From NCBI GenBank assembly GCA_002633005.1, contig NMRA01000706.1, positions 36,694 to 100,363 on the forward strand: a DNA stretch of 63,670 nt, given 5' to 3'. A model generated the notes under the pieces. The model was given only the letters and a program-made list of their open reading frames with translations. It did no database searches and was not told the origin of the DNA. Below are positions 1-12,056 of the stretch, piece after piece; the first letter of the stretch is position 1, and every line of letters starts with the position of its first letter. Source of the stretch: Phoronis australis. Its lineage: Eukaryota > Phoronida > Phoronidae. Position numbers and translations under genes: made by a program.

Positions 1-1390
1 CTGCTAGTATAGAATCCGCGCACTGATTGACGGGAAAAGAACTTGCACTGCAGGGGTTGAAGTGTGTGCATTTTTGGGACACGCGTTCCATAGCATTTTC
101 CCCAGCCGCCCGGCAGAATCTGGACCAGTGGCCGTGTTTCAACAAGGAATTTTGATACAGCTCTATAGGCCAAGGATTTCGGGATCATATCTTTCAAAAT
201 GTCTTCAGGAAATGACCGTATTAAAATGAACTTTTCCCGGAACTGGGTCAAAAAATGACCCTGGAGCCAGAACACGGGCATAGGTTCGAGTTAAGCCGCA
301 CGTCTTAAATGAATCATAGCGGAGCTAACCAGCGGCTAGCATTAGTTCGTCAATTGCACATGCATGGATCAGACTTCCAGGCGACTCGGACGCCACGACA
401 CCGGCCACCGTGACCGTGGCGTGAGCAGCTAATTTCTTCACTAACACCTGCTTCTAAATCTGGATTTAAGCAAAATGACGAAATCCACGCTTACACACAT
501 GCAAGCGTATACATATACAATTAAATGCATTTTCATGTGAAACCATTCAATGTTCAAAGAACATTGACTTGTGCGAGTTCCTAATTTTCTTAGATATGCC
601 CAATCATTGAGGTAGAACTGCGTTTCAAGTCATTCACTATAGGCACCTGAGGGTACAAATTCGAAGTTCGCGTCGTATGACATCATATGACGTAGGAGAT
701 GCGAGCCTCATTTGCATATATTATTGACATCTGTTGGTTCAAAAAAGAGGATCATGCCCGAGTACATGCCTGGGAAGAGGCATCTTTTGGAAGGGTAAAA
801 TAAGTCATGTTCAAAGCATCCTAGTGCCATTAATATGCACTCTTTGGGGACCAAAGTGGTGTCATTTTATAGCTAAAGCGTTAAGCTTTCAAACACAATG
901 CTTGGATTTCAGACGACTGTAACATCTACTTTTGAAAGCACTTTTGAAAACACGTTAAAATGCGCTAAAACAGTTGTCCCTTCCTGGTTATCTCTTCCTG
1001 ATATTATGTAGCTACACATGAGGCTACGGCATTTTGATATGAGTGGAGCAAAATAATGTTTTGTAATCTTCGTTAAAGTGACAATATTTTATGTGTGTTG
1101 ATAAATGTACGGGGTGGATCTTTGGGGACCTTCTATTCTAACTACGGGATTGCTTGTCTACAAGAGGGTGAGATTTTTTAACAAAATAACATTCGTGTCT
1201 TTGTGAAGATATAACTCTGCCACGCGGTTGGGGTGACGTCAGTACTAAGATGAGTAGGCCTACATGTACTGCATGTATCCTGGAATGTGACCGCGTGTTT
1301 TCAAGGTAATGCTTATCCCATTGCATAACAAATAAACCAACGCACTATTCACCGATGGTTTTAACTGAAACAAACACAAAAATTGAATAC
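1..1390. other. No gene seen; intron or flank after exon 14
   Basis: AT-rich sequence without a convincing exon on either strand. It should be the intron that follows exon 14 of the minus-strand polycystin-like gene, whose donor lies at 1391/1390. Short open frames here lack good splice sites and show no family resemblance. Confidence 0.5.
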
Positions 1391-1559
1391 CTTGGCATTT
1401 CTTAATCGACATGGCTTCGCTGCGACCGTAATAATTATTATTGTTGTTATCCGATAGTCCAAATTTGTCAGCCGTTACGAAACTTTCGGGAATGGCACCC
1501 TCTTTAACAGCTTGGTTGAGAAGAATTTTAGCCATTTCTGTCTCGCTCTCGTATGCAAC
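1391..1559 (-). CDS. Polycystin-like gene, exon 14 (last exon in window)
   Basis: Open frame of 56 codons plus one base. The acceptor TTTTCCAG lies just upstream and the donor reads CAAG/GTATTC. It enters in phase 0, matching the phase-0 donor of exon 13, and leaves in phase 1. The peptide begins VAYESETEMAKILLNQAVKE, has a run of five Asn, and ends KKCQ. It shows no membrane helix and no known domain, so the cytoplasmic insert still continues here. This is the least certain exon of the chain because it is short and has no homologue that I recognise. The remaining exons, expected to encode helices 4-11, must lie beyond the left edge. Confidence 0.55.
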
Positions 1560-1599
1560 CTGGAAAATTAGTTGAGTCTATTGTTTTGTTAACAACGGC

Positions 1600-1735
1600 G
1601 GCGACAATGATGGTTTTGGTTATGACGGGAATCGTGATGGTTGTGATGGTGGTAATGGCGGCAGTTGAAGTCCTGGCAGTGGTGGTGTTAATGGTAGTGG
1701 TCACGACGGCGGTGGTGTTGGTGAGGGTCATGATA
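1600..1735. repeat. Low-complexity GGT/GAT trinucleotide stretch
   Basis: Imperfect GGT, GAT and GGC triplets on the plus strand, directly in front of the exon 14 acceptor. Both strands give open frames only because of the triplet bias. I read them as intronic. Confidence 0.7.
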
Positions 1736-2849
1736 AACAAACCTTAAAGTGGCTTTAATCCCGCCTTCAACCACAAAAACTTCGATTTAGACTTTTGAAT
1801 ATCAATGTCACAAAATTTCCGGCCACGCGGTGACCTTGAATGGCTTGAAATAAAATTCTGTGAGCTTGATCTTAAGAATTAAACAACTGTTGGTTTTAGC
1901 AGAGCCCTGAGACCACGCATAGCGGTAAGTGACCTTAATCAAAACTTAGCTGTTGACAGAAAACACGAGTTCATTTAATCTTTAAGTAGGGCTGCTGTTT
2001 GGCTTTGCACGCAGATTGGTTTGAAAGATAGGCGAATTAAGGTTGAGTCGTATTGAAGCACCCTACGAAACGTTTCAATTCCGTGTTTGCAAGCGCAACG
2101 ATGAACAAAACCAGTTGAAGAAAAGTACATTAGTCCAAACAAATGTGACGAAAAGTTAGGGGCTTCGGACGTCTATGCAATACCAGTCTGAGAAAGATAC
2201 ACGGAGATTTTTTTTTTGGATTTGGGACAGTTGAAGTTGGGAGCCTCAGTTCGGCAAAGTATTAATGTCCAACCTTTATTTCTTTATGGTTATGAAATGG
2301 AAATTCGAGCGCCTATGGTTACAGCCGTTTAAAAGAAAAGCAATCTAATCAATGTAATTTTCTTGCGTAATCCTCCTCCTTTTCTAACAAAGAAAAGTTA
2401 TGTCGTCGACTGAAAAACAGTAGGCTCGTGACATGCACACGCGCCATTTCCTGAACTTTTTGCGACATCTCTCGGGAGATGATGACAGCTTGGCAGCAGC
2501 AAATTTCTCCTGAAATTCCGTTTGCTGTTATCAAAATTCTAAAAACTTATAATGAAGTGAAACCAGTTCCGATAATTTGTTGTGCCGTTTAGGCAACCAC
2601 GATGAAAGAACAACAGTTGATTGTCGAATCGGCGAAAAGAGGAACTGGCCAATAGATGACGCAATATTTCATGGCTCTGAAAGCCGAGGCATAGGATCGC
2701 TCCACAACTTTAGCTGCAGATTAACGGTAGAACGCCAATTTTTTCCAACACCGGTAAATAATTTAGTGTACTCAAGCAAGGGTATGATTCTTAATGACAC
2801 TAATTTTGTGTCAGATTTTATTTGCATGCGTGCACCCAGGAGGCATGAC

Positions 2850-3050
2850 GGCGACATCCCGTTGCTCCCAACTTGTTCGATTGTATAGCCCAACAACAAG
2901 TTGGGAAGTCTACCCCCTGTATCCAATTAACTCCATTCTAGCGTTGATGGTTAGAGGGCCTGCGCTCTTTTGTTTGATAATTGCTCTAATCTCCCATCAG
3001 ATCGTATATAGCGTGACTGGGGTGGGCTGATAAAAATTTAAGTTAAGTTA
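2850..3050. repeat. Dispersed repeat, copy 1 (pairs with 11849-12056)
   Basis: Shares the block CCCAACAACAAGTTGGGAAG, then a GATAATTGCTCTA block and a GATCGTAT...GACTGGG end, with the copy at 11849-12056, in the same order and orientation. It has its own internal inverted repeat around AACTTGTT/AACAAGTT. The class is unknown; a SINE or MITE is possible. Confidence 0.65.
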
Positions 3051-3089
3051 AGCCAGATATTTTCGCACGTTCAGCACCCCTAGCTTCTG

Positions 3090-3365
3090 GAAAAGTTACT
3101 GAACGACAGGTCTCTGTAATGGGGGCTCGGGGGGGCCAACGCACCCCCCCCCCATTTGGCGAAGTGGGCAAAAAGGTCCGCCTCAGAGAAACAAAAAGTT
3201 CGAGAAAACGTGACAAAGGTGCAGACGCACAGTTCTGAAGGTGGTACCCCGTTTTTTTGTAGTCCTCCCAATATTTTGTCAGCTAAAGGTCTGCAGCGAC
3301 AGAAATTCGAGCCCCCCATTTGCAAAGCTGGGTGCGCGCATAATTTGTTCAGTTTTTTATAAACA
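3090..3365. repeat. Dispersed repeat with G-rich end, copy 1 (pairs with 45262-45500)
   Basis: Shares GCCTCAGAGAAACAAAAA and the GGCTGGGTGCG block with 45262-45500, and both copies begin with a run of G around GGGGCTCG. Open frames on both strands are repeat-derived. The class is not recognised. Confidence 0.6.
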
Positions 3366-3752
3366 TCGGTGCAAAGCTGTCTATTTAGTATACTACTTTG
3401 TACCAAGGCTAACATTTAGCGCGCCATACATGTATCCTGCAGTACCTTGGCGAGAAGTAACACGAATTTATCCACTTATATCCAGTAAAGTAACTTTACA
3501 ATCACTAGGTAAGTGAATAAGCCCGTGACCAGTGAGCAGACTGACATTTTGGAAGCATTAAATGCATTGATAAAAATACTGTGTCAATAAAAAATCGATA
3601 TCGGGTGGGATCGCCGATTTTTAACTTTGGACTTGCAGGCCTGTGCTCTTATACTGAATTGAAACCAAATTTCCCTTTCCTTGTTAAAAATGAACACACC
3701 AGCGAGTTTAATTTTAACAGTAAACTTAAAAAGTCTCTTTTGTTCGACGTAC

Positions 3753-6700
3753 CTGGAGCAGAGAACATTGAACTAGACCAGAAACTTCTCTTCGCAGTTT
3801 GTTGTGCACGTCCCTCACCTTACTGCCGCTACTTGTCAAGCGATGAATAAAGTCCATAGAAATCTTTGACAAGACATGTCGACACACCTTTTGAACTAAT
3901 TGGAAAGCTTGGCGGCTTAGCAGCTGGTGGTTAGCATGCACAGCTTCTTCACACACGTGAGGTGTATCGCACGCGATTTGCTTGTCGTCAGGAATACATA
4001 TGTTGCAGAACTGGCAAGTTCCAGAGTGAATTGTGCTTTTGGTTTTTGCTACTTCAGGTACTACTGAGTGCAGCAGTTGGTCAACTATGCTTTGGCACAA
4101 TGTTACAACTAGTTCATATGCCTGCGCAAAGTGGTCATCAGCTTGAACAGTATCAAATTTTGTGTCCTGGTTCAAACCTGATGACGGGATCCCATATCCG
4201 TGGTGTGTGATGGGATCGTGCAGTATTTCAGACTTTGGCTCATCGGTGTAAGGTACAGGCATGTCTGATCTACTAGGCTGGCCGCCAGCTGTTGTTGGTT
4301 CAACTGTTCCCTTCTGCAGCGGTCTACTAGATTCAGTTGCACGATCTAAAACTGATTCACTGAATGACACCTTTTTAGCTAGTTTGGATCGTTCAGAACT
4401 AGACGAGGTTGTTCCTCTGTTGTAAGAAGTCCCGATAATTGACGACTTTAGGACGCCTTTGCTTGGGAACAAGTCATGTCTGCTCTCAGAGACGTCGTCG
4501 CTCCACAAAACAGGCCCGTCGTCTCCCCAGGCCGTTTCGTTTTCTGTATCGTGCACGGTTGACCGCTCAACAATAAAAATGCCTGGTTCCTCTGTACATT
4601 TATCTATCTCTGGCGAACATTGTGTCATTGTTGTAAGTCCTGCCTTTATTTCGCTTATATGCTGTTCGCTATTTTTAGTCACGTTGTTTAGCTTATCATG
4701 CTCTATTGGATCTACGATGCAGTTGATACCTAACTCTGACACACTTTCCAAAACATTTGACGGTTCCAAATCAAATTCTTTGATTATGCCATCGCCACAT
4801 GTGTCTTTACTAGTGTCACAGGGAGAAATCGGACCTTCTAGGTGATGCACAGGAAACAAATCTTTGCTTTGTGCTTGAAGTATAGGTTTGAAATAGTTTT
4901 GCTTTTGACTGGAAATTCTGTTCTTCGATGGTGTCTTTCCTCCAGCGCCGTCTTCTGATTCGCTGAACCACCAGTACTCGTCTGATTTTTCGAGTAGTGA
5001 CTTTGACAGGGGTTCAACGGAGGTCTGGTGAGAATAAACCTCAGGCAATGTCTCACGCTCATTTGTTCTAAACACTTTGAACGAGTCGTGGACGATCTCG
5101 TAAGTTCTATTACTCGTGAACGTTGATTCGCTGTCCTCTGTGTGGCGTTTCAACTGCGCTGCTGAAGGCACGTCACTGGTTAAGGAGGTGTCGTCCGAAA
5201 TATCCGTAGTCGAAGGTTCATTGGCTACTTCTGTATTGCTTCGCAATTCGCCCAACGATGTGTCTTGTGGATGACACGTTGGCCTTTGGCTAATTATGGA
5301 CACTGCCGTCGTGCTAGAATGTTCAGAAAATTCTGAAGCACGCTTAGAAGAAGGTGACGCGGAGTTGTTATCCATGTGTCCAGTTGGCATTTTAAGCGTA
5401 GTTTGAAAGGTTTCCATGTTGAAATAAGTCTTGGCGTTGTCGAGATATAATCCACTGAACAGTGGGGAGGTTGTTCCGGAGACGGTTTCCGAAGAACACA
5501 ATGCCGTATCTTTTACCATTTGACATAAGCCTGTTGTTTGCTCTCCATTTAAGCTAATATCGGCCTGGTCTTTGTACATAGGCATACCTTGACGTGAGTT
5601 TCGTTGTCCTAATGAATGTTTGTTTGTACTGACTATTTTTCTTTGATTAAATTGAGGAGCAAGCGAATTAACGTTTTTTCTTTGCCCTTCGCGGTTTTCT
5701 AGTTCGCTGAAATCCGAGCTAAACTGGCCCTGAGTAATAGCGTCAGATGATGATAAACCGGAAGAAACATTGATAGGGTTATTATTTATTCGACAGCCAT
5801 TAGCTAAAAAATCGGAACAACCGCACAATTTGAAATTTCCATTTCCCATTTCGCATGTTCTGCATCCACAAGAATTGTTACTTCTGGTAAATAATGCTGA
5901 TTGGGCTGCTGGACAAATAAAAAGTGGCACGTCTGATTGCCTAGTTGACTCGGTCGATGAATAAAGTCGGCAACATTTTGAGTCACTGTTTTCAACTGTT
6001 AATTTTGGAGGGTGACAGCAATTGCAAAGAGTAACAATTTTCTTGCTGGAAGGCAAATTACTGCTTTGACGAACAATCTTTCGATTCAAAAACCTGTCAA
6101 AAGTAGGTGACGACGAGGCACTACGGATAGGTAAGAAGAAATTTTCTCTGTTCCGCACTGTTCCGGGCTGACTGTGGGATCGTCGCGAGCTGCTTGACTT
6201 GTGACTGTACGCACTGACAGATTGCTTTACTTTTCGCTTAACTCTTTGCCATAGTCTTGGGTTATCAAACCTGTTACCGCACGAGGTGTACCTGAGTAGC
6301 TCAAGTGTTCCGTTCGTGCTGATGGGCTCTCTCTTTGACGACCAGGGATCGTAGCGATTCTTCATTACAGGCTTGATTTTGCTGGGACTAATGTTCGACT
6401 CTTTTGACAATCTGGTGCGACTTCGTTGACTTGAACACTTCTGGATGTCACTTAAAATTTCATCACTTATCTTTAAAGACAATTGCCATTTTTCGTCAGT
6501 GCAAAGATCCTGCATGCATTCAGTGCAAACATATGACCCTTTTTCTTTAAGTGCTTTCGCCGGTTTATCGCTTTTTACCACGTGGTTAAAGCACTGCAGT
6601 GCATTTGTTGCGACAGGTTTATTACTGTCAATAATATGATAGCGTTTAAGCCCGTTGGCGACAAGAGAAACTAGGTGTCGTTCTTGTACCGATGCATTGT

Positions 6701-9700
6701 AACCACTTTCAACTCTGTTAGCAATATGTATCCGAGCCATCGATTGTCTTTTGATCGATTCGTCTCTTTCTGAGATAGGGTCTTTGCTAAGACAAAGGCG
6801 ACCTTCATTTGACTTATCTTTAGTGTCACACTTACCTTTAGCTTCACATGACCATGCCGATTCTTTAGTTGTTTCTGAATTATCAGTTTCCAAATTGCAT
6901 TCCNATTTATCTTTAAAGACAATTGCCATTTTTCGTCAGTGCAAAGATCCTGCATGCATTCAGTGCAAACATAAGACCCTTTTTCTTTAAGTGCTTTCGC
7001 CGGTTTATCGCTTTTTACCACGTGGTTAAAGCACTGCAGTGCATTTGTTGCGACAGGTTTATTACTGTCAATAATATGATAGCGTTTAAGCCCGTTGGCG
7101 ACAAGAGAAACTAGGTGTCGTTCTTGTACCGATGCATTGTAACCACTTTCAACTCTGTTAGCAATATGTATCCGAGCCATCGATTGTCTTTTGATCGATT
7201 CGTCTCTTTCTGAGATAGGGTCTTTGCTAAGACAAAGGCGACCTTCATTTGACTTATCTTTAGTGTCACACTTACCTTTAGCTTCACATGACCATGCCGA
7301 TTCTTTAGTTGTTTCTGAATTATCAGTTTCCAAATTGCATTCCTCCGGACGCCTGGTATCGAAAGTAATTCGCTGTGTTCCAGCATTAAAATCGCTGCTA
7401 CTAGACCACTTGGGAGACTGTAAATTTCTAATGCTTCCACGAAAATCACCAGAGTCTTCAGCCCTTTTGGCCAAAGGCTTCACTTTATTTATCAAATCGT
7501 CTACTTCGGTGACACTGACATGGTCGTCTCTTTTTCGAGAAGGCACTGGCGGCTTTCGTCTCATCCAACTTCCGCTTTTGCTACCTTTCACTATGTTATC
7601 GTGGCTTTCTGACTGCGTTTGGCGCCTCACGTTTCCCGGATGCGGGGTTGTTCTGTCTTTGCTAAGTCCTTGTCTGCTACCATAAAACGTTTCCGAGTGG
7701 TTTGCCTCAACTGGCGGCACTGCATCGTTTTCCCCATCGTTCTGTTGCTTGCTGAAGTCGCTCTGATTTTTAATATCATCACTCATGTCCTCAACGAGCT
7801 CTGTTCTGTTAATTACTTCATGTTCGCCCGATTCCTTTTTCTTATAAATTTTCTTTTCAGGTGTAGGACTTGCTAAGACTTGAAGGAGATTTTTCAGAAC
7901 TATATCGTCAATGCTTGTATCGAGACTGTGGATATCTTCATTTTTGCTTGAATTCTTTCTTGCCGAAGATGAATTATTTTTGCTATATTGGCTCCCCGCT
8001 GAGTGGGAATGTTCTTTGTGTCTTTGCCTTCTGTTGTTCCTTGGTCCATTGTACGTTGATTTTGATTTTTTACTCTTATTCTCACTTTTCCTACGTGAAG
8101 GTTTACGTCGTGTTTTAACCGAACTCGGTGATGCAAAGGTATGTACCGGAAGTGGCTTGGAGTCAGGTGGTATCCAATTTGGATACATTTGAGCTTCATA
8201 TTGTGGGACTTGTCCACGTGTTGAAGCAGCCACATGGTGATTATTTTCGGGCGTGTAAATATTTTGAAGGTTGTTCGTCGTTTGCAATCTTTTTGCTAAG
8301 CCTTTTTGATTTTGCCCTTCCTTGGATATATTCAAGTGCATGTTTTTCTTGGTACGAAATGAGTTTGTGGGTACAACTCCACCATCGGATTCAATAACAC
8401 ACTTGACAAATACAGTGTCAGACTCACTCCCGTCGTCAGCTGCAAGACGAAAAAAGTCAATATCGCGTACTGATGGTTGATCTTCTACAGACGTTTTCAG
8501 AGAATGCCCAACAGCTCGAGTGGTCTCATTTCGCAGACCACATGTCTTTCTTGAGGATTTGTCTCGGCTGTAATGACGCATTTGTAGACGCTTCTTGTCC
8601 GAACGTTCTCGTTTCCTGTTCTTTTCTAAACTTGTTTTTTGTCGTCTTTTGTATCTACTTTTTCGCTTAGTACCTAGTTTCAGGTGTTCATCTGAACAAC
8701 GCTCTGACGTTTTCGTCCGTCCTCTGTCGTTGCTTTGATTGCGATTTTTTGCAGGCTTTGAGGTTGTTAAGAAGTTGCCATACATTCTATGTGGACTAAA
8801 TCGGTCTGCCTGGTGGAATCTGTTTGGTTGTCGAACCGAGTTGTTTCTGTTTTTATGCAACGGAAATGGCGAATTAAAATACGGCAACGGATTAAGTGGC
8901 TGGTCTTTCAAATAGTTTTCAAACTGCTGCAACATCATTTCTTTCCTTAATCTGCTTCCTTCCTGCTGACCCGGTGACAACGTCCATTCGCCAACCCAGT
9001 TTTCAAAGTCGCAATCGTTACTACGTACTGGTCTCGATTCTTCTGGAATTACTTGTAGCCGTCGGGGCTCGTACAACCGTTCTGAATTTCGCTGGCTATA
9101 TGTTTCGCGTTCGCCATTGTGCACCATTGACCTCCCCAATAATGGCGATTCTATGAATGGTTCATCCATTGACCAATTGTATTCATCTTTTGACGGTGAG
9201 CAACCACGCAGTGATGGTGGCGGGTTTCTAGGAGCTGGGCTGGAAGACAGTAGCTGAAACTGTTGTGGAAAAGATGGTGGAAGTGGTGGTGGTGGTGCTC
9301 GTGGTGNGGTATCTGTTGTGGCGGCTGATGCATTGGTTGAATGGTTTGTGGAATATGAGGCATGTGCATTAACGAAGCCTGACGGGGATCAACGTCGTAC
9401 GGTGAATGGAATGGCGGTGTATTCAACCCAAACGGCGGTAGACATGTTGACGCCGGAGGTAGCTGCTTTGGTGCAGGACTGCCCTGAATCACGATTGTTG
9501 GCTGACCAGACTTAAATTCTATGCTTGCAGGGTTTTCATTATTGTTTGTTTTATTGCCTGCGTTTTGCAGCTTGTTTGACTTGTTATTCAATTCTATCAT
9601 ATCTCCGATAGCGTCAAAGATATGATCGATATGTCGCTTTCTAGGCCTGTAATACCGTCTGTATTCACTGCTACTAGACGTGCTCCATCTCCTTCTACGA

Positions 9701-10421
9701 GATCTACTAGTCTTCCTGGATCTTTCGCTTTCTCGTGTTTTACTGTTATTCCTGTTCTTGCGACCACCTCTCGTGGGCATCAATTCGTCGATAGCTTCAA
9801 GCACCGACTCCTTTGTTTTCTCAACTAAATCGTCGTCATAAAATTTGGTGGTTGGGAGATCTTCGATGTCCAATCCAAGAGTATTCATTGGGGGTCCATT
9901 GAAAAACGCCATCGGTTGAGGAGGCTGAAGCCCCTGGTTTTGTGGAAATGGGGCTGTATTGAAAGGTATTGGTGGGCCGGGTGGAAAAGGTGGTCGTGGC
10001 AACATTATTTGCATCGGTGGAAATGGTGGTCTTAGTGGTACTGGGCCGAGGGATGGCCCGGGTGATTCGTTTGCATCAAGATTCTTTCGTGTTGGACTGC
10101 TGGGTAACATAGTGGAGCCATTAAGACTCTTATGAGAATGTTCGCTTATGATTGGACGACTTCCTCGTGAATCACCGTGTCGTGGGTTATGATGGTGATG
10201 GTGGTGATGATGATGTCTATTTCTCTTACCACTTCCCCTGCGATGCCTTGATTTTCTTCTCTTCTTTGTCTGTGGGTGCCTACTCATCGTACTTCCTTTT
10301 TGTGAAGCGGACAGCGATGAAGTTGATGCGTCATTGTGATTGTTTGCGGATCTATTGCGGTTGTGATTAGTAGACACGTTCCTTGGAGAAACAGTAGGCC
10401 ATCGGTTCCAGTCGGAAAACC
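3753..10421 (-). CDS. Polycystin-like gene, exon 13 (giant insert exon)
   Basis: One exon of about 6.2 kb (about 2,075 codons) once the false duplication at 6467-7343 and the one-base fault at 9307 are allowed for. Acceptor TTTTTTAG at 10422, phase 1 in; donor CCAG/GTACGT, phase 0 out. The protein is disordered and basic: a run of nine His, Pro-rich blocks (residues about 130-190), and RS/KR-rich stretches. Cys clusters lie in the middle (a CGCRTC motif, a CNCC motif, and CTECMQDLC). The C-terminal 150 residues look folded and helical, with CQFCNIC and a Cys-His series. Helix YELVVTLCQSIVDQLLHSVV (4052-4129) resembles the PKA-RII-binding helix of AKAPs. No membrane segment was seen. Function unknown; I infer a cytoplasmic scaffold. 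Confidence 0.85.
6467..7343. other. False tandem duplication around a lone n (assembly fault)
   Basis: Bases 6467-6903 are repeated at 6907-7343 with about one difference (T/A at 6533/6973). The copies are separated by a single n at 6904. Read as given, the second unit shifts the coding frame and breaks exon 13. Collapsing it restores one open frame from the exon start region to the donor at 3753. This is best explained as two overlapping contigs joined without merging. Confidence 0.9.
9307..9307. other. Lone n causing a one-base frame shift in exon 13
   Basis: The n sits in a GGTGGT-rich run. Upstream and downstream coding frames differ by one base. The downstream frame continues as Pro-rich sequence (PRAPPPPLPPSFPQQF) straight into the main exon 13 frame, so one base is missing or masked here. 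The exon length then fits its phases. Confidence 0.85.
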
Positions 10422-11848
10422 CTAAAAAATATGACAAAAAGGAATATTAAGTATACATTAAACATAGCAAATTATTCTTCAATTGATTTTTCAAAGTAGC
10501 CGCCATCAGCAATTTGCGAGTGAAATCTTTTAAGTAACGCACTGTCCACGTTTTATTGATTTCCGCAATACCAATGTCATTGACCACAATGTACCATACA
10601 AATTACATAACGTTACTCATATTACAAGTACTAATTTAGGTCGCAAATTTGTACAATAGCTCCCACACTTTGTCTCGCAAAAACGTAAGCGGTAATTAGT
10701 TGCGTCTTTTGCGCAAATACATTCACTTGTATGCGCAATGTTATAAGTAGATTGATACAACGCCATTTAGTTATCAGTGATAAACTTACAGTAGGGTCAG
10801 TTACAATAGGTGAAAACTGAATGCAAGAAAACTGACTACGATATCGCATTCTTCCATTACACGCCTACTAGGTGCCATCTGCTGGCAAAGTAACCATGTC
10901 CGCAATTCACAAACGTGAAAATTTATATTCATGTGGATTGACCAAAAGTGCACTTATACTGTTCTGAATATTTCTGAGATGGGAACGAGTTGGTCCGGCC
11001 GGAAGTTGTTTGTAATTGTACTTGAAATAGATTGATCAGCGTAAGGGTAGCTGTCAAGGTCACAAATCAGGCATAAGTGTTGAAATCTCGTATTGTCTCC
11101 AGTGCTGTTTTTTGTGACCGGGGCACTCGTTTTGGCGTCAGTACGTCATCAGTGGCGCCCTCGGTGTTAATAGATTACCCAAAAATATTCACGTTTATAG
11201 AACAAGAATTTGTAGCAACATCTGGAGCGCTGTTCATCCATTTCGAATGACTTATGTAAACACAATATGCTCTTAGCACCGAACAGTGGACGAGATGTTG
11301 TCCTTGCCAGATGCACGCAATAAACTCCACTCCCTCTGCAAACATAGCGTTCGATTCCAATCACTTACAGTTTGTCTGAACTTGATCTTGCCCATATTAG
11401 CAACCCTATGATCTATGCTAGGTCCACGCTAAAATCTAGTCCAACTCACATGTTCTCATTTATAATACACGGCAATATCTATCACAATCTCGCGATGTCG
11501 TGCTTTTTAGTAAGGTCCTAGCGTTCCTGAAATTAGGACAGGTGTGGTCGTTGGGCTTTGAGGGTACAACTGTCCTATCATCACTCAAGGCTAGGTTCAA
11601 CAAGCTCCAGGCTTGCCATGCCGGCTCATTTCATGCGACGAGCATGGTCTAAGGTACTGACAGTATAAATCTTTCCAAACACCAAAACCGCTGATTTTCA
11701 ATTCTCAAAAGAAAAAAGCTGAGATCAGTTTTAAAGTGGTCTAAAGTGGTAACTCTGGTTTTTGACATCAACGAGGAGTCATAGTAGCCTTCAGTGCCTA
11801 CGGAGTTTGAACCAAGTCTCCATTCCGTAGACATTACGGTGTTTTCCC

Positions 11849-12056
11849 GTTACACCCAACTTGTTCAATTCTATAGCCCAACAACAAGTTGGGAAGATGA
11901 CCCCTGCAACCAATATCTTACACGACTGATTAACTCCAGTCTGGCATTTAGGGTAGGAGGGCCAACTTCTTTTGTTCGATAATTGCTCTATTCCCCAATA
12001 AGATCGTATCTAGCCTGACTGGGCTGTTCTGTTAAAAACAAAAGTTAAATTATAAT
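11849..12056. repeat. Dispersed repeat, copy 2 (pairs with 2850-3050)
   Basis: Same order of blocks as the copy at 2850-3050: ACTTGTTC, CCCAACAACAAGTTGGGAAG, TTGTTCGATAATTGCTCTA, and GATCGTAT followed by GACTGGG. It lies in the same orientation and is diverged by point changes and small indels. Confidence 0.65.

Noticed and set aside
6467-7343. A repeated domain inside exon 13
   Set aside because: The repeat is nearly identical at DNA level, is separated by one n and shifts the frame. It is an assembly fault, not a protein repeat.
7191-7685. Plus-strand frame of 164 codons
   Set aside because: Antisense shadow of exon 13.
9151-9306. His-rich C-terminal end (HHEHHHHHFHH) of a separate protein
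   Set aside because: It appears only after the n-induced frame shift. The correct frame is Pro-rich and continues into the main exon.
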